A stretch of 64,000 nucleotides of DNA, from the NCBI GenBank assembly GCA_041228335.1, contig CP166130.1, positions 2,451,001-2,515,000 on the forward strand. Reading direction: 5' to 3'. Position 1 is the first letter of the stretch. Each line of letters opens with the position of its first letter. Both the position numbers and the translations under genes were made by a program. Shown here piece by piece: positions 40,024-49,644 of the stretch. Below the pieces are notes generated by a model. It worked only from the letters and a program-made list of their open reading frames with translations. It searched no databases and had not been told where the DNA came from. The stretch is from Alphaproteobacteria bacterium LSUCC0684 (GTDB lineage Bacteria > Pseudomonadota > Alphaproteobacteria > Puniceispirillales > UBA1172).

Positions 40024-40432
40024 GGCTTTTCATGTCATTGCCGTCATCTCCTGGATGGCGGGGATGCTCTACCTGCCACGTCTTTATGTCTATCATGCCA
40101 TGGTTGAGAAGGATTCGGCCCGCGCGGCAACTTTTGCGCTGATGGAGCGACGTCTTCTGAAAGCCATCATGAATCCGGCGATGATTGTCACTTTTGCTCT
40201 TGGTATCTGGCTGGTGATTCTGAATCCCGGGCTCTTACAGGAAGGTTGGTTTCATGCCAAGGTTCTGCTTGTTTTGGCCATGGCTGCTGTTCACGGCAAG
40301 TTTGCGGTGATGCGCAAACAGCTCGAAGCAGGAACATCGCGCCATACCGATACATATTTCCGTATCTGGAATGAAGTTCCCACCCTGCTGATGATTCTCA
40401 TCGTTATTCTGGTGATTGTTCAACCGTTTTGA
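40007..40432 (+). CDS. hemJ: Protoporphyrinogen IX oxidase HemJ
   Basis: 141 residues, four predicted membrane helices, with the conserved His9 in KAFHVIAVISWMAG and the LPRLYVYH motif, and the basic helix VHGKFAVMRKQLE. HemJ replaces HemG/HemY in many proteobacteria. It overlaps the end of hemE, giving a coupled hemE-hemJ pair. Confidence 0.94.
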   Translation: MYLWIKAFHVIAVISWMAGMLYLPRLYVYHAMVEKDSARAATFALMERRLLKAIMNPAMIVTFALGIWLVILNPGLLQEGWFHAKVLLVLAMAAVHGKFAVMRKQLEAGTSRHTDTYFRIWNEVPTLLMILIVILVIVQPF

Positions 40433-40440
40433 CGAAAACC

Positions 40441-40470
40441 TTGACCTTTCCCTATGGAAAGAGATATAAA
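40441..40470 (+). promoter_or_regulatory. Sigma-70-type promoter for rho
   Basis: TTGACC (40441-40446) and TATAAA (40465-40470) with an 18-bp spacer, about 50 bp before the rho ATG. The spacer itself contains the short inverted repeat TTTCC-CTAT-GGAAA. Confidence 0.5.
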
Positions 40471-40521
40471 GGGAAATAAGAGCGCGGTTCTGCGCCACCT
40501 GTTTCCCTTAAAATACTTTCG

Positions 40522-41793
40522 ATGGCGGTTGCCATGAATCTACAAGATTTGAAAAAGAAATCCCCTGCGGAACTTCTTTCCTATGCCGAAGAGCTGGAAA
40601 TTGAAAACGCGTCCACGCTTCGCACCCAGGACATGATGTTTGCCATCCTCAAGCAGCTCGCGGAGGATGATATCCCGATTTACGGCCGCGGCGTCCTTGA
40701 AGTTCTTCCTGACGGGTTTGGTTTCCTGCGTTCGCCTGAGGCAAATTACCTGCCCGGACCTGATGATATTTATGTCTCGCCCAGCCAGATCCGCCGCTTT
40801 TCTCTCCGAACCGGCGATACCATCGATGGCCAGATACGTGCGCCGAAGGAAGGTGAGCGCTATTTTGCTCTTCTCAAGGTCGAACAGGTGAATTTTGAGG
40901 ATCCGCAGGCAGTTCGTCATCGGATCAACTTTGACAACCTGACCCCTCTTTATCCCCAGGAAAAACTGACCCTTGAACTGCCGTTTAACCCGGAGGTCAA
41001 GGACAACACGCCTCGCGTCATTGATCTCGTGGCACCGATGGGCAAGGGGCAGCGCGGTCTTATCGTCGCGCCACCCCGGACCGGCAAGACGATGATGCTT
41101 CAGTCCATCGCCCATGCGATTTCTGAAAATCACCCTGAAGTTTACCTGATTGTTCTCTTGATCGATGAACGCCCCGAAGAAGTCACGGACATGCAGCGTT
41201 CCGTGAATGGTGAGGTCATTTCCTCAACCTTTGATGAACCTGCCATCCGCCATGTCCAAGTCACTGATATGGTTATAGAAAAAGCAAAAAGACTGGTGGA
41301 GCACAAGCGTGATGTCGTCATCCTGCTTGACAGTATCACCCGTCTTGCCCGGGCCTATAACACGGTTGTTCCATCCTCCGGCAAGGTATTGACCGGCGGG
41401 GTTGACGCCAATGCCCTGCAGCGGCCAAAACGTTTCTTTGGTGCCGCGCGAAATATCGAAGAGGGCGGCTCGCTCACCATTATTGCCACCGCACTTATCG
41501 AAACCGGCTCACGCATGGATGAAGTCATTTTTGAGGAATTCAAGGGCACCGGCAACTCCGAGGTCATTCTTGATCGCAAGCTTTCCGACAAGCGCACCTT
41601 CCCGGCGATCGATATCACCCGCTCTGGCACCCGCAAGGAAGAGCTTCTGGTCGATAAGGACACGCTAGCGAAAATGTGGGTGCTGCGCCGGATCCTCATG
41701 CAGATGGGGCCTGTGGATGCCATGGAATTCCTTGTCGACAAGCTCAAGCAGTCGAAAGACAACAAGGATTTCTTCACGGCAATGAATTCATGA
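40522..41793 (+). CDS. rho: Transcription termination factor Rho
   Basis: Hexameric RNA helicase. 423 residues: N-terminal [10 protein letters not shown], a cold-shock-type RNA-binding domain ([18 protein letters not shown]), P-loop [20 protein letters not shown] and the C-terminal [13 protein letters not shown]. The start may be ATG 40522 or 40534 (MNLQDL); the second aligns better with other Rho proteins. A sigma-70-like promoter lies upstream. Confidence 0.97.
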   Translation: MAVAMNLQDLKKKSPAELLSYAEELEIENASTLRTQDMMFAILKQLAEDDIPIYGRGVLEVLPDGFGFLRSPEANYLPGPDDIYVSPSQIRRFSLRTGDTIDGQIRAPKEGERYFALLKVEQVNFEDPQAVRHRINFDNLTPLYPQEKLTLELPFNPEVKDNTPRVIDLVAPMGKGQRGLIVAPPRTGKTMMLQSIAHAISENHPEVYLIVLLIDERPEEVTDMQRSVNGEVISSTFDEPAIRHVQVTDMVIEKAKRLVEHKRDVVILLDSITRLARAYNTVVPSSGKVLTGGVDANALQRPKRFFGAARNIEEGGSLTIIATALIETGSRMDEVIFEEFKGTGNSEVILDRKLSDKRTFPAIDITRSGTRKEELLVDKDTLAKMWVLRRILMQMGPVDAMEFLVDKLKQSKDNKDFFTAMNS

Positions 41794-41803
41794 ACCTGAA
41801 TTT

Positions 41804-41824
41804 CCCTGAACCTGAATTTCAGGG
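41804..41824 (+). repeat. Inverted repeat after rho
   Basis: CCCTGAA (41804-41810) pairs with TTCAGGG (41818-41824) around a 7-nt loop, 11 bp after the rho stop. No T-run follows, so it may stabilise the mRNA end or be a weak terminator for rho and the convergent ogt. Confidence 0.4.
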
Positions 41825-41872
41825 TATTCAATATTTCAGGTTTAGAGCGCTCCTTAGCCTGTAGCCGCCTGA

Positions 41873-42364
41873 TCACCCGAGATATCGGGCTTCATGGGCA
41901 ATCAGCGCATCCTTGAGGCCCAGATTCCTCGCATCCGTGGGCGAAAACTCTCTTAACCCCCCATAGTTCCCAAGACTCCCGTCATGGCGGGTAACCCGGT
42001 GACATGGAATGATCAACGGGATCGGGTTTCGGGCGCAGGCAGAGCCAGCCGCCCGGCTTGCCATGGGGGACCCGGCCATGCGGGCAAATCCGCCATAGGT
42101 TATGGTTGTCCCGTAGCCGATCTTTTGCATGATGGCAAGCCATCTGCCAAGGGCCGGGGATACATCCGGGTTGATTGGGATGGTGAAGGACTGGCGAGAG
42201 CCTTCGCAATAGGCGTTGATCTGTTCCCATGTTTCACGTGAAACATCATCGCCATGGGTGGTGTCAGTGGTGCCGTCGGCTGCCATTTCAAGGCGCGTTA
42301 AACTCTGACCGTCGCTAAAAACCGTTATCCAGCCGAACAGGCATTTCCGGGTTTCCCGAAACAT
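41873..42364 (-). CDS. ogt: Methylated-DNA-protein-cysteine methyltransferase (O6-alkylguanine repair)
   Basis: 163 residues. Acceptor Cys121 in the IPCHRV motif, preceded by the DNA-binding helix region YGGFARMAGSPMASRAAG. Suicide repair protein for O6-methylguanine. The N-terminal part is weakly conserved and contains VSRET at 41-45, which is encoded by a perfect parS site on this strand. It is convergent with rho and divergent from mnmE. Confidence 0.93.
   Translation of the reverse strand: MFRETRKCLFGWITVFSDGQSLTRLEMAADGTTDTTHGDDVSRETWEQINAYCEGSRQSFTIPINPDVSPALGRWLAIMQKIGYGTTITYGGFARMAGSPMASRAAGSACARNPIPLIIPCHRVTRHDGSLGNYGGLREFSPTDARNLGLKDALIAHEARYLG
42230..42245. promoter_or_regulatory. 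parS: parS site inside ogt
   Basis: TGTTTCACGTGAAACA, a perfect 16-bp match to the bacterial parS palindrome bound by ParB. It lies within the ogt coding region, about 3.4 kb right of the predicted oriC and 5 kb from parB. Confidence 0.93.
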
Positions 42365-42455
42365 AAGCCTTGTTCTCCTGTTGTTGTCATCGTATCACCC
42401 TAAAGGGGATGGTATTGAGCCTAGCAGTCCCGCTCGTTGTTAACAAGAGATACCC

Positions 42456-43814
42456 ATGACCGAGACGATCTTTGCCCTTGCAACTCCGCCCGGGCGTTCC
42501 GCGATCCAGATTATTCGCGCCTCAGGACCGGGTGCGGCCAGGGCCTTGCGCCGTCTTGCCGGTATCGTCCCGCCTCAACGACAGGCCAGAATGGCGATCT
42601 TGCGGGATGCCAAAGGCCAGCCACTTGATCAGGCCATGATCCTTTTTTTCAAGGGTCCAGCCAGCGCTACCGGGGAGGATGTGGCGGAATTTCACCTCCA
42701 TGGCAGCCCGGTGCTTGGCCGCATGGTCATGCTTGAACTTGAATCGCTGCCGGGATTCAGGCTGGCTGATCCTGGGGAATTCACCCGCCGGGCTTTCCTT
42801 GAAGGCAGGATCAATCTCGATCAGGCCGAAGCCATCGGCGATATCATCGATGCCGACACGTCACGCCAGCATCATCAGGCCATGTCTCAACTCGATGGGG
42901 CGCTGACGAGGCGTACCGATTTGTGGCGATCCCGACTCATCGCCCTTTCCGCCCATCTTGAAGCCATCATTGATTTTGCTGATGAAGATCTGCCGGAAAA
43001 TGTTCTTCAAGACATACGTTCAGGAACATCTTCGCTCATCGCCGATATGGAAGGCGCGATCGAGAGCGCCAGCGCCGGCATAATTACACGAGACGGTATC
43101 ACGGTTGCACTTGTCGGCCAGCCGAATGCCGGGAAATCGACGCTCCTCAACGCTCTTGCCGGTGATGAACGGGCGATTGTCTCCCCCGAAGCCGGAACAA
43201 CCCGTGACCTCATCCGCGTTTCTCTTGATATTTCCGGCATACCGCTTCATCTGGTCGATACCGCAGGGATACGCGATACCGCCAGCAAGGTTGAAGAAGA
43301 AGGCGTGCGCCGGGCGCTTGGTGCCGCCGCGGAAGCCGCTATCGTTCTGATCCTCATTGATCCGATTACCGGTGATCCGACCACCACTTTTCATGAAATT
43401 ACCCGGCATATCAGGCAAAAAACAACCGATGCGGAGCAGGAGATGCCGCAGCTGATCCCTGTTCTGACGAAATCAGATCTACCCGCACCCAAAGCCCCGC
43501 TTCCGGAATGGCTGATGATTTCGGCGGCAACAGGACAGGGGATGAACCGGCTTCAGGATGAACTGGTCCGGCATATCGACAGCCTCAACGCCCCCATCGA
43601 ACCGCCGGTTCTTACCCGCCAGCGCCATCTTGAAGCGGTAAAATCGGCGCTTGAGGCCCTGAAATCCGCAGAAAAGCTTGATATTGAACAGGCACCCGAA
43701 CTCATGGCCGAAGAATTCCGCCACGCTGCCCATGCGCTTGGACGCCTTACCGGTCGGGTCGATGTTGAAGATCTGCTTGACCATATTTTTTCCGCGTTCT
43801 GCATCGGCAAATAA
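42456..43814 (+). CDS. mnmE: tRNA modification GTPase MnmE
   Basis: With MnmG it installs the carboxymethylaminomethyl group on U34 of certain tRNAs. 452 residues: N-terminal folate-binding domain (TIFALATPPGRSAIQIIR), G1 GQPNAGKST near 218-226, GTTRD, DTAGIRD, TKSD, and the C-terminal CIGK whose Cys is conserved. It is followed by its partner mnmG. Confidence 0.97.
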   Translation: MTETIFALATPPGRSAIQIIRASGPGAARALRRLAGIVPPQRQARMAILRDAKGQPLDQAMILFFKGPASATGEDVAEFHLHGSPVLGRMVMLELESLPGFRLADPGEFTRRAFLEGRINLDQAEAIGDIIDADTSRQHHQAMSQLDGALTRRTDLWRSRLIALSAHLEAIIDFADEDLPENVLQDIRSGTSSLIADMEGAIESASAGIITRDGITVALVGQPNAGKSTLLNALAGDERAIVSPEAGTTRDLIRVSLDISGIPLHLVDTAGIRDTASKVEEEGVRRALGAAAEAAIVLILIDPITGDPTTTFHEITRHIRQKTTDAEQEMPQLIPVLTKSDLPAPKAPLPEWLMISAATGQGMNRLQDELVRHIDSLNAPIEPPVLTRQRHLEAVKSALEALKSAEKLDIEQAPELMAEEFRHAAHALGRLTGRVDVEDLLDHIFSAFCIGK

Positions 43815-43895
43815 CCTCCGCTTTTTCTCGGCAATTGACCCGCCCGCCCGGCTTCGGTATTCTCCGGCCCTGAGATTCCCGCATAGAGGCAGATA

Positions 43896-45758
43896 ATGAC
43901 GGCAAACAGCTATGATGTGCTGGTGGTAGGCGGCGGCCATGCTGGTGTTGAAGCTGCCGCTGCGGCTGCCCGGATGGGGGCAAGCGTTGCCCTGATCACC
44001 ATGCGCCGCGACACCATTGGTGAGATGTCTTGCAATCCGGCTATCGGGGGGCTTGGCAAAGGCCATCTTGTCCGTGAAATCGATGCGCTGGACGGGTTGA
44101 TGGCCCGCGCCATCGATCAGTCCGGCATTCAGTTTCGTATGCTCAACAGATCCCGGGGACCGGCGGTGCATGGGCCGCGCGCCCAGGCCGATCGCACGCT
44201 TTACCGCAAGGCGATCTGCGCTCTTTTGGAAGACTGCCCGGGGCTGACAATCATCGAAGCGGCCATTGGTGATATTTGCGTGGAAAATGGCCGTCTTTCC
44301 GGTCTCTTGACCGAGACGGGTGACATGTATCGCTGCGGTGCTGCGGTACTGACCACGGGGACTTTTCTTGGCGGGGTCATTCATCTTGGCCCGGAACGCC
44401 AGGAAGCCGGCCGGTTTGGTGAAAATCCTTCAAATATGCTGGCCCTACGCTTGAGGGATCCGGCCCTTGGACTGCCCATGTCGCGGTTGAAGACAGGGAC
44501 ACCGGCGCGGCTTGATGGCAGAACCATTGCCTGGAATCAGCTGGAAATGCAACCCGCCGATGACCCGCCCGTCCCCTTTTCAAGCCTCACGAAAGAGATC
44601 ACTGTTCAGCAGATATCCTGCGGAATTACCCGGACAACCGAGGAAACACATCGGATTATAGCGGAATCGATCCATCTTTCCGCGGTCTATTCGGGCCAGA
44701 TCGAGGGAACAGGCCCGCGCTACTGCCCGTCGATTGAAGACAAGGTGGTGCGGTTTGCTGACCGGACCTCGCATCAGGTTTTTCTTGAGCCTGAAGGTCT
44801 TGATGACCCCACCGTCTATCCGAACGGCATATCCACCAGCCTGCCCCGCGAGGTGCAGGACAGGATGATTGCCTCTATACCCGGGCTCGAGCAGGCGAAA
44901 ATCCTGCGATATGGCTACGCGATTGAATATGACTGCATTGATCCCCGCGCCCTCACCCGTCGTCTTGAGCTCAAGGCGTTGCCGGGATTGTTCCTCGCAG
45001 GTCAGATCAACGGCACAACAGGCTATGAAGAAGCCGCGGCACAGGGCCTGATGGCGGGGGTTAACGCCAGCCTGAAGGCGGCAGGTGGTGACAAATCCTT
45101 TATTCTAGACCGGGCGGATGCCTATACCGGCGTGATGATCGATGATCTCATCACCCGGGGGGCGCCCGAACCCTACCGGATGTTCACGTCCCGTGCCGAA
45201 TACCGGCTGCTCCTCCGAGCTGATAACGCCGATCAGCGGCTGACCGATAAAGGGGTAAAAATCGGGGTTGTCGGTGCCCATCGTGCCCGGCACTGGAACT
45301 TGAGGAAATCCGCGCTCAACGCCGCTACGGCACTTTTGGATCAGTCAATGGCCCTGCCCTCGCGGCTGGCCTCGCATGGTCTGCCATCAACCCGTGATGG
45401 CCGCAGGCTTTCCGCGGCTGATCTGCTTTCGCGTGAGGGTGTCAGCCTGACGGATCTGTTGCCGGTCTGGCCTGAACTTGGAGATATTGATCCATCTCTT
45501 CACGGCCAGCTTGAAATCAACTGCCACTACCGGGGATATGTTCACCGCCAGGAAGCAGATATAGAGGCCCTCAGGCGGGATGAGGGGCTGGTTATCCCCG
45601 TTGATACGGATTACGCCACCATTGGCGGGTTATCGGCGGAAAGTATCGATATACTCAATCGGCACCAGCCGGAAACGATCGGCCAGGCTAATCGTTTGCC
45701 CGGGCTGACCCCGGCCGCAGTGGTGGCTGTTATCCGGCATTTGAGGCGGGTAGCGTAA
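43896..45758 (+). CDS. mnmG: tRNA uridine 5-carboxymethylaminomethyl modification enzyme MnmG
   Basis: FAD-dependent partner of MnmE, 620 residues. FAD-binding [39 protein letters not shown], and [19 protein letters not shown] near the C-terminal third. It is in the mnmE-mnmG-rsmG-parA-parB run, the classical origin-proximal order. Confidence 0.98.
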   Translation: MTANSYDVLVVGGGHAGVEAAAAAARMGASVALITMRRDTIGEMSCNPAIGGLGKGHLVREIDALDGLMARAIDQSGIQFRMLNRSRGPAVHGPRAQADRTLYRKAICALLEDCPGLTIIEAAIGDICVENGRLSGLLTETGDMYRCGAAVLTTGTFLGGVIHLGPERQEAGRFGENPSNMLALRLRDPALGLPMSRLKTGTPARLDGRTIAWNQLEMQPADDPPVPFSSLTKEITVQQISCGITRTTEETHRIIAESIHLSAVYSGQIEGTGPRYCPSIEDKVVRFADRTSHQVFLEPEGLDDPTVYPNGISTSLPREVQDRMIASIPGLEQAKILRYGYAIEYDCIDPRALTRRLELKALPGLFLAGQINGTTGYEEAAAQGLMAGVNASLKAAGGDKSFILDRADAYTGVMIDDLITRGAPEPYRMFTSRAEYRLLLRADNADQRLTDKGVKIGVVGAHRARHWNLRKSALNAATALLDQSMALPSRLASHGLPSTRDGRRLSAADLLSREGVSLTDLLPVWPELGDIDPSLHGQLEINCHYRGYVHRQEADIEALRRDEGLVIPVDTDYATIGGLSAESIDILNRHQPETIGQANRLPGLTPAAVVAVIRHLRRVA

Positions 45759-45762
45759 GTCG

Positions 45763-46413
45763 ATGCCGGAAATCGGTCCCGACACGGCGACAGGCCCCCT
45801 GACCCCGGAAGATGTGGGCGAACAGCTCAATGTTTCACGTGAAACACTGAACAGGCTCAGATGTTACGTTGATCTTCTCTCGCATTGGCAGAAATCGATC
45901 AATCTGGTGAGCAAAGCGTCGCTTGCCGATGTCTGGCGGCGGCATATCCTCGATTCAGGGCAGCTATTTGCCCATCTTGACGAACCTGATCAACAGATCA
46001 TGGATATCGGCAGTGGTGCTGGCCTTCCCGGGTTGGTACTGGCGATAATGGGGGCAGGAAACGCGGAAAAACCGGTAATCTGTGTTGAATCGGATGAACG
46101 CAAATGCGCTTTTCTTGCCGTGGCTGCCCGGGAATGTGACGTGCCGCTCAAGGTCATCACCGCGCGGCTGGAAACACTGGCCCCGATGCAGCCGAAATAC
46201 ATCACTGCAAGGGCTCTTGCGCCTTTTGAAAAATTGCTCGATCTTACCCGAAACCAGCATCACGCCGGGCTTGAATGTCTTTTTCTCAAAGGGGAGCGCT
46301 ACCAGGAGGAATTGACCTCGCTCGGGAATTCGACCACAATAAAAATTGATGTCAGAAACAGTCTCAGCAGCCCGGAAAGTGTTATACTTAAGGTTTCCGG
46401 ATTTTCTGATTGA
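45763..46413 (+). CDS. rsmG: 16S rRNA (guanine527-N7)-methyltransferase RsmG
   Basis: 216 residues. SAM-binding MDIGSGAGLPGLVLAI, QKSINLVS and the RHILDSGQL motif. Residues 24-28 (VSRET) are specified by a perfect parS site, a pattern seen at the start of RsmG in other alphaproteobacteria. It starts 4 bp after mnmG. Confidence 0.96.
   Translation: MPEIGPDTATGPLTPEDVGEQLNVSRETLNRLRCYVDLLSHWQKSINLVSKASLADVWRRHILDSGQLFAHLDEPDQQIMDIGSGAGLPGLVLAIMGAGNAEKPVICVESDERKCAFLAVAARECDVPLKVITARLETLAPMQPKYITARALAPFEKLLDLTRNQHHAGLECLFLKGERYQEELTSLGNSTTIKIDVRNSLSSPESVILKVSGFSD
45831..45846. promoter_or_regulatory. parS: parS site inside rsmG
   Basis: TGTTTCACGTGAAACA, a perfect palindromic parS, 1.4 kb upstream of parB and about 7 kb from the predicted oriC. 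It is in the N-terminal coding part of rsmG and sets the peptide VSRET, as the other site does in ogt. Confidence 0.94.
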
Positions 46414-46445
46414 TTTTTATTATTTAATAAATACAAGGCGTTGAC

Positions 46446-47225
46446 ATGTCACTCGGGCGAACAATCGCAATCACCAACCAGAAGGGCGGAGTTGGCAAGA
46501 CCACCACCACCGTAAATCTGGCAACAGCCCTTGCGGCCTCCCGCAGGCGGGTGCTGGTCATCGATGCCGACCCCCAGGGTAATGCCAGCACGGGGCTGGG
46601 AATCGACATGTCGGCCCGGGATCATGATCTCTATCAGCTTTTTTCGGGGGCGGCGTCGCTGGATCAGGCCATTCGGCCGAGCGCGGTGCAGAATCTCTCC
46701 GTGATACCGGCAACGCCGGACCTGTCCGCCCTTGAAATCGAGCTTTCAGGTCTTGACCGGCGTGAATATCGATTAAAAGAGATCATGGACCGGATCGACA
46801 AGGATTTCGATTATGTACTCGTGGACTGCCCGCCCTCTCTTGGTCTGCTGACGGTGAATGCCCTCTCGGCAGTCACCTCGGCCCTTGTCCCTCTTCAATG
46901 TGAATATTACGCGCTGGAAGGTCTGTCGCAGCTCATCGGCACCATTGATGCTGTTCGCGGCGGGCTCAACCCTGATCTTGAAATCTGCGGCGTTGTGCTA
47001 ACCATGTATGATAGCCGCAACCGGCTTTCGAGCATGGTCGCAGAAGATGTGCGCAAGCATCTCGGCCCGCTCGTCTTCAAGACAATGATTCCCCGCAACG
47101 TCCGGGTGTCGGAGGCACCATCCTTTGGCAAGCCCGTCTTGCTCTATGATCTCAACTGCACGGGTTCACAAGCCTATATTGCTCTTGCTGGTGAGCTGAT
47201 CCGCCAGGAAAGGAAAGCGGCATGA
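46446..47225 (+). CDS. parA: Chromosome partitioning ATPase ParA
   Basis: 259 residues. Deviant Walker A KGGVGKTT at 13-20, VLVIDADPQGNAS, and VDCPPSLGLLT. Forms a nucleoid-bound gradient that moves ParB-parS. The stop overlaps the parB ATG (ATGA), so ParA and ParB are made together. Confidence 0.98.
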   Translation: MSLGRTIAITNQKGGVGKTTTTVNLATALAASRRRVLVIDADPQGNASTGLGIDMSARDHDLYQLFSGAASLDQAIRPSAVQNLSVIPATPDLSALEIELSGLDRREYRLKEIMDRIDKDFDYVLVDCPPSLGLLTVNALSAVTSALVPLQCEYYALEGLSQLIGTIDAVRGGLNPDLEICGVVLTMYDSRNRLSSMVAEDVRKHLGPLVFKTMIPRNVRVSEAPSFGKPVLLYDLNCTGSQAYIALAGELIRQERKAA

Positions 47226-48133
47226 CGGAAAAAAAGACATCTTCTCCAAAAACATCCCCGAAAGGTCTTGGCCGCGGGTTGTCCTCCCTTCTTGGTGACA
47301 GTGCGGTTCTTGCCAGCGTCAAGGAGCAGGGCCTTGAGGGCGGAGTAGCCAGCCTCTCCAGCCCGGCGGAGACGGTCCGGGTCGATATTGCCAAGATCAC
47401 GCCGGGCCCTTGGCAGCCTCGCCAGGTGTTTGATGAGGCCGGGCTTGATGATCTTGCCGCCAGCATAGCCCAGCATGGAATTCTTCAGCCGCTTCTGGTC
47501 CGTCCAGATCCGGCAAAGGCTGGACATTTTCAGCTTATTGCCGGTGAGCGTCGCTGGCTTGCGGCCCAGAAAGCTCGCGTGCATGATGTGCCGATAATCC
47601 TCCGCGAAGCAAGTGATCAGGATGCCGCTGAACTGGCGCTGATCGAAAATATCCAGCGCCGTGATCTCAGCGCAATCGAAGAGGCGGAAGGTTACCGGCA
47701 ACTGCTGGATCAGTTTGGCTACACCCAGGAGAAACTGGCCAAAGTCCTTGGCAAATCCCGAAGTCATCTGGCCAATACCATGCGGCTTCTTGGGTTACCT
47801 TCATCTGTTCAGTCGATGCTGAAAAATGGCCGGCTTTCGGCAGGTCAGGTCCGGCCGCTCATCGGGCATCCCGGGGCCGAAGCGCTGGCCCGTGAAATTG
47901 AAAGGAAAGGGCTCAGCGCGCGTCAGGTGGAAGCATTGGCCCGGCGGGCGGTACATCCACCAAAACGCAAATCTCCAAAATCAGCTGATATCAAGGCACT
48001 GGAAAAAGAGCTGAGCGACAAGACAGGGCTTGCAATCGATATCAGCTTTAACGAGACAAGCCAGAAAGGCATGATCCGCATTTCCTGCGAAAACCTTGAT
48101 CAGTTTGAGACGATAATCAGCAAACTGAACTGA
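47222..48133 (+). CDS. parB: Chromosome partitioning protein ParB
   Basis: 303 residues. N-terminal GLGRGLSSLLGD, the ParB CTPase motif GERRWLAAQKA, IENIQRRDLSAIEEA and a helix-turn-helix (YTQEKLAKVLGKSRSHLANTMRLL) that reads parS; C-terminal dimer domain. Its two visible binding sites are at 42230 and 45831. It is convergent with holA, 6 bp apart. Confidence 0.97.
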   Translation: MTEKKTSSPKTSPKGLGRGLSSLLGDSAVLASVKEQGLEGGVASLSSPAETVRVDIAKITPGPWQPRQVFDEAGLDDLAASIAQHGILQPLLVRPDPAKAGHFQLIAGERRWLAAQKARVHDVPIILREASDQDAAELALIENIQRRDLSAIEEAEGYRQLLDQFGYTQEKLAKVLGKSRSHLANTMRLLGLPSSVQSMLKNGRLSAGQVRPLIGHPGAEALAREIERKGLSARQVEALARRAVHPPKRKSPKSADIKALEKELSDKTGLAIDISFNETSQKGMIRISCENLDQFETIISKLN

Positions 48134-48139
48134 ATCTGT

Positions 48140-49159
48140 TCAACGCCGCGCCGCCAGCGCAAGCGAAAACAGAGCCTGGCCACAGGCGATATGGGCATCG
48201 ATACCTTGCCTGGATTGAAGCTCGGCGGTGTTGAGCCGGTCTATGGCGCGGCGGCAGCGCTGGGCGTTCCACCGCCGCAGATGTCCTTCGATCTTGGGCC
48301 GTTCGGAGAAGAAGACAGGTGGCCGCACGGATTTGATCGCATCTTCCCGGCTTCGGCCTTCCTCCATCGCGGCCGCAATCCGGAAGAGACGATGAAAATA
48401 GCCGATGCCCGTACGCAGGATCCGCTCTCCTGCAATGGCCTCGGCCTGGGCGCGATCAAGCCCCTGGCTCAATTTTTTGATATTCCCGTCCGCGGCGGCG
48501 TGGATGATATCGCTGGTTGTCACGGAAGCTCCATCCCCGAGAGCGAGGCGCACATCATCAAGACCAAGACGTCCACCTTCTCCAGCCAGCAGGACAAGCT
48601 TGTCGATCTCACTGCGGCTTGCCATGCGATCAGCGCCGAGATGATCTGTGATAAACCCCATCACATCCCGATCCACCTGGATGGAATGCGCATCAAAAGC
48701 TTCCTGCGCGACCTGACCTAAAGATTGGGCCGTATCCGGATAACACCCGATGGCCGCCGCCCGATCCGAACTCTCAAAGAGTTTTACCAGAGCCGAACGT
48801 GTGTTGAGCTCATCCGAGCCGGTCAGGACCGTGAGGCTTTCGGCAGGCGGGGTTTCAAGAAGGTTTCGGCAGGCCTCAAGGCAGGTGCCGGTCACCAGAT
48901 GCGCCCTGACCAGCCGCATGCCGCCGAAAGCCGGCATCGCCGCGGCGCTATCGATCAGTAGAGAGGGGTCTTTGGCAATTTCCGTGGCGTCCAGCTGCGT
49001 TGTTGAAAAAGGGTCCTGAATATCTTCAACCGCAAGATGACAGAGTTTTTCCGCACGCTCCCTGATAAGACCCTGATCATGTCCATAGAGCAGAACAGCG
49101 GCAACATCACGGGGGGGATTGGCTAGAAACGCATCAATGCCGCGGCCGCTGATCTTCAT
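48140..49159 (-). CDS. holA: DNA polymerase III delta subunit
   Basis: Clamp loader subunit, 339 residues. N-terminal AAA-like domain without a P-loop (VAAVLLYGHDQGLIRERAEKL), the ALVKLFESSD region and a helical C-terminal domain. The usual alphaproteobacterial neighbours parB and lptE flank it. The ATG overlaps the lptE stop. Confidence 0.93.
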   Translation of the reverse strand: MKISGRGIDAFLANPPRDVAAVLLYGHDQGLIRERAEKLCHLAVEDIQDPFSTTQLDATEIAKDPSLLIDSAAAMPAFGGMRLVRAHLVTGTCLEACRNLLETPPAESLTVLTGSDELNTRSALVKLFESSDRAAAIGCYPDTAQSLGQVAQEAFDAHSIQVDRDVMGFITDHLGADRMASRSEIDKLVLLAGEGGRLGLDDVRLALGDGASVTTSDIIHAAADGNIKKLSQGLDRAQAEAIAGERILRTGIGYFHRLFRIAAAMEEGRSREDAIKSVRPPVFFSERPKIEGHLRRWNAQRCRRAIDRLNTAELQSRQGIDAHIACGQALFSLALAARR

Positions 49160-49644
49160 GATCCATCGCTGCCATCATTCTGGCTGAAATAGAGAAAGAG
49201 CCGGTGGTAGGTTTTCTCGGCAAGGCTGGCGGCAAGACGCTCACGGGCGTTTGCCTTGGCTTCTTCAGACCCAAAGAGCGAAGCAACCGCCCCAACAGAA
49301 GCAGAGGTTTTAAACGACGTATTCATCAGATCACGACCTTCTTTCTGGTCATAAAACGTGATACTTGCCGTCATCTCCACCGCGTCGGTGGGATAGGAGG
49401 TCGACATCTTGACCGAAAGCGTATACCTGCCCTCACCCCGTTCACTTCGCGCAAAGAGACGTTCAAGGCGTTGCCGGTAGATCTGCTCTATTCGTTCGCT
49501 TGCTATCTCAATACGGATCTGGCCAAGTCTTGGATCAAGCTGGCTTGCAGGTGTGGTGTTGCCATCAACAGAGTTTGCTGAACAGGCCGCAACAGCAACC
49601 AGCATCAGGCAGGCACTGATCTGCCTAAGCCACAACATTGACAA
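49156..49644 (-). CDS. lptE: LPS-assembly lipoprotein LptE
   Basis: 162 residues. Lipoprotein signal with AVAAC (lipid Cys21), then a small mixed domain ([27 protein letters not shown]). LptE plugs the LptD outer-membrane translocon. Identity comes mainly from context (leuS-lptE-holA) and size. The start lies inside the leuS 3' end, overlapping by 20 bp. Confidence 0.85.
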   Translation of the reverse strand: MSMLWLRQISACLMLVAVAACSANSVDGNTTPASQLDPRLGQIRIEIASERIEQIYRQRLERLFARSERGEGRYTLSVKMSTSYPTDAVEMTASITFYDQKEGRDLMNTSFKTSASVGAVASLFGSEEAKANARERLAASLAEKTYHRLFLYFSQNDGSDGS

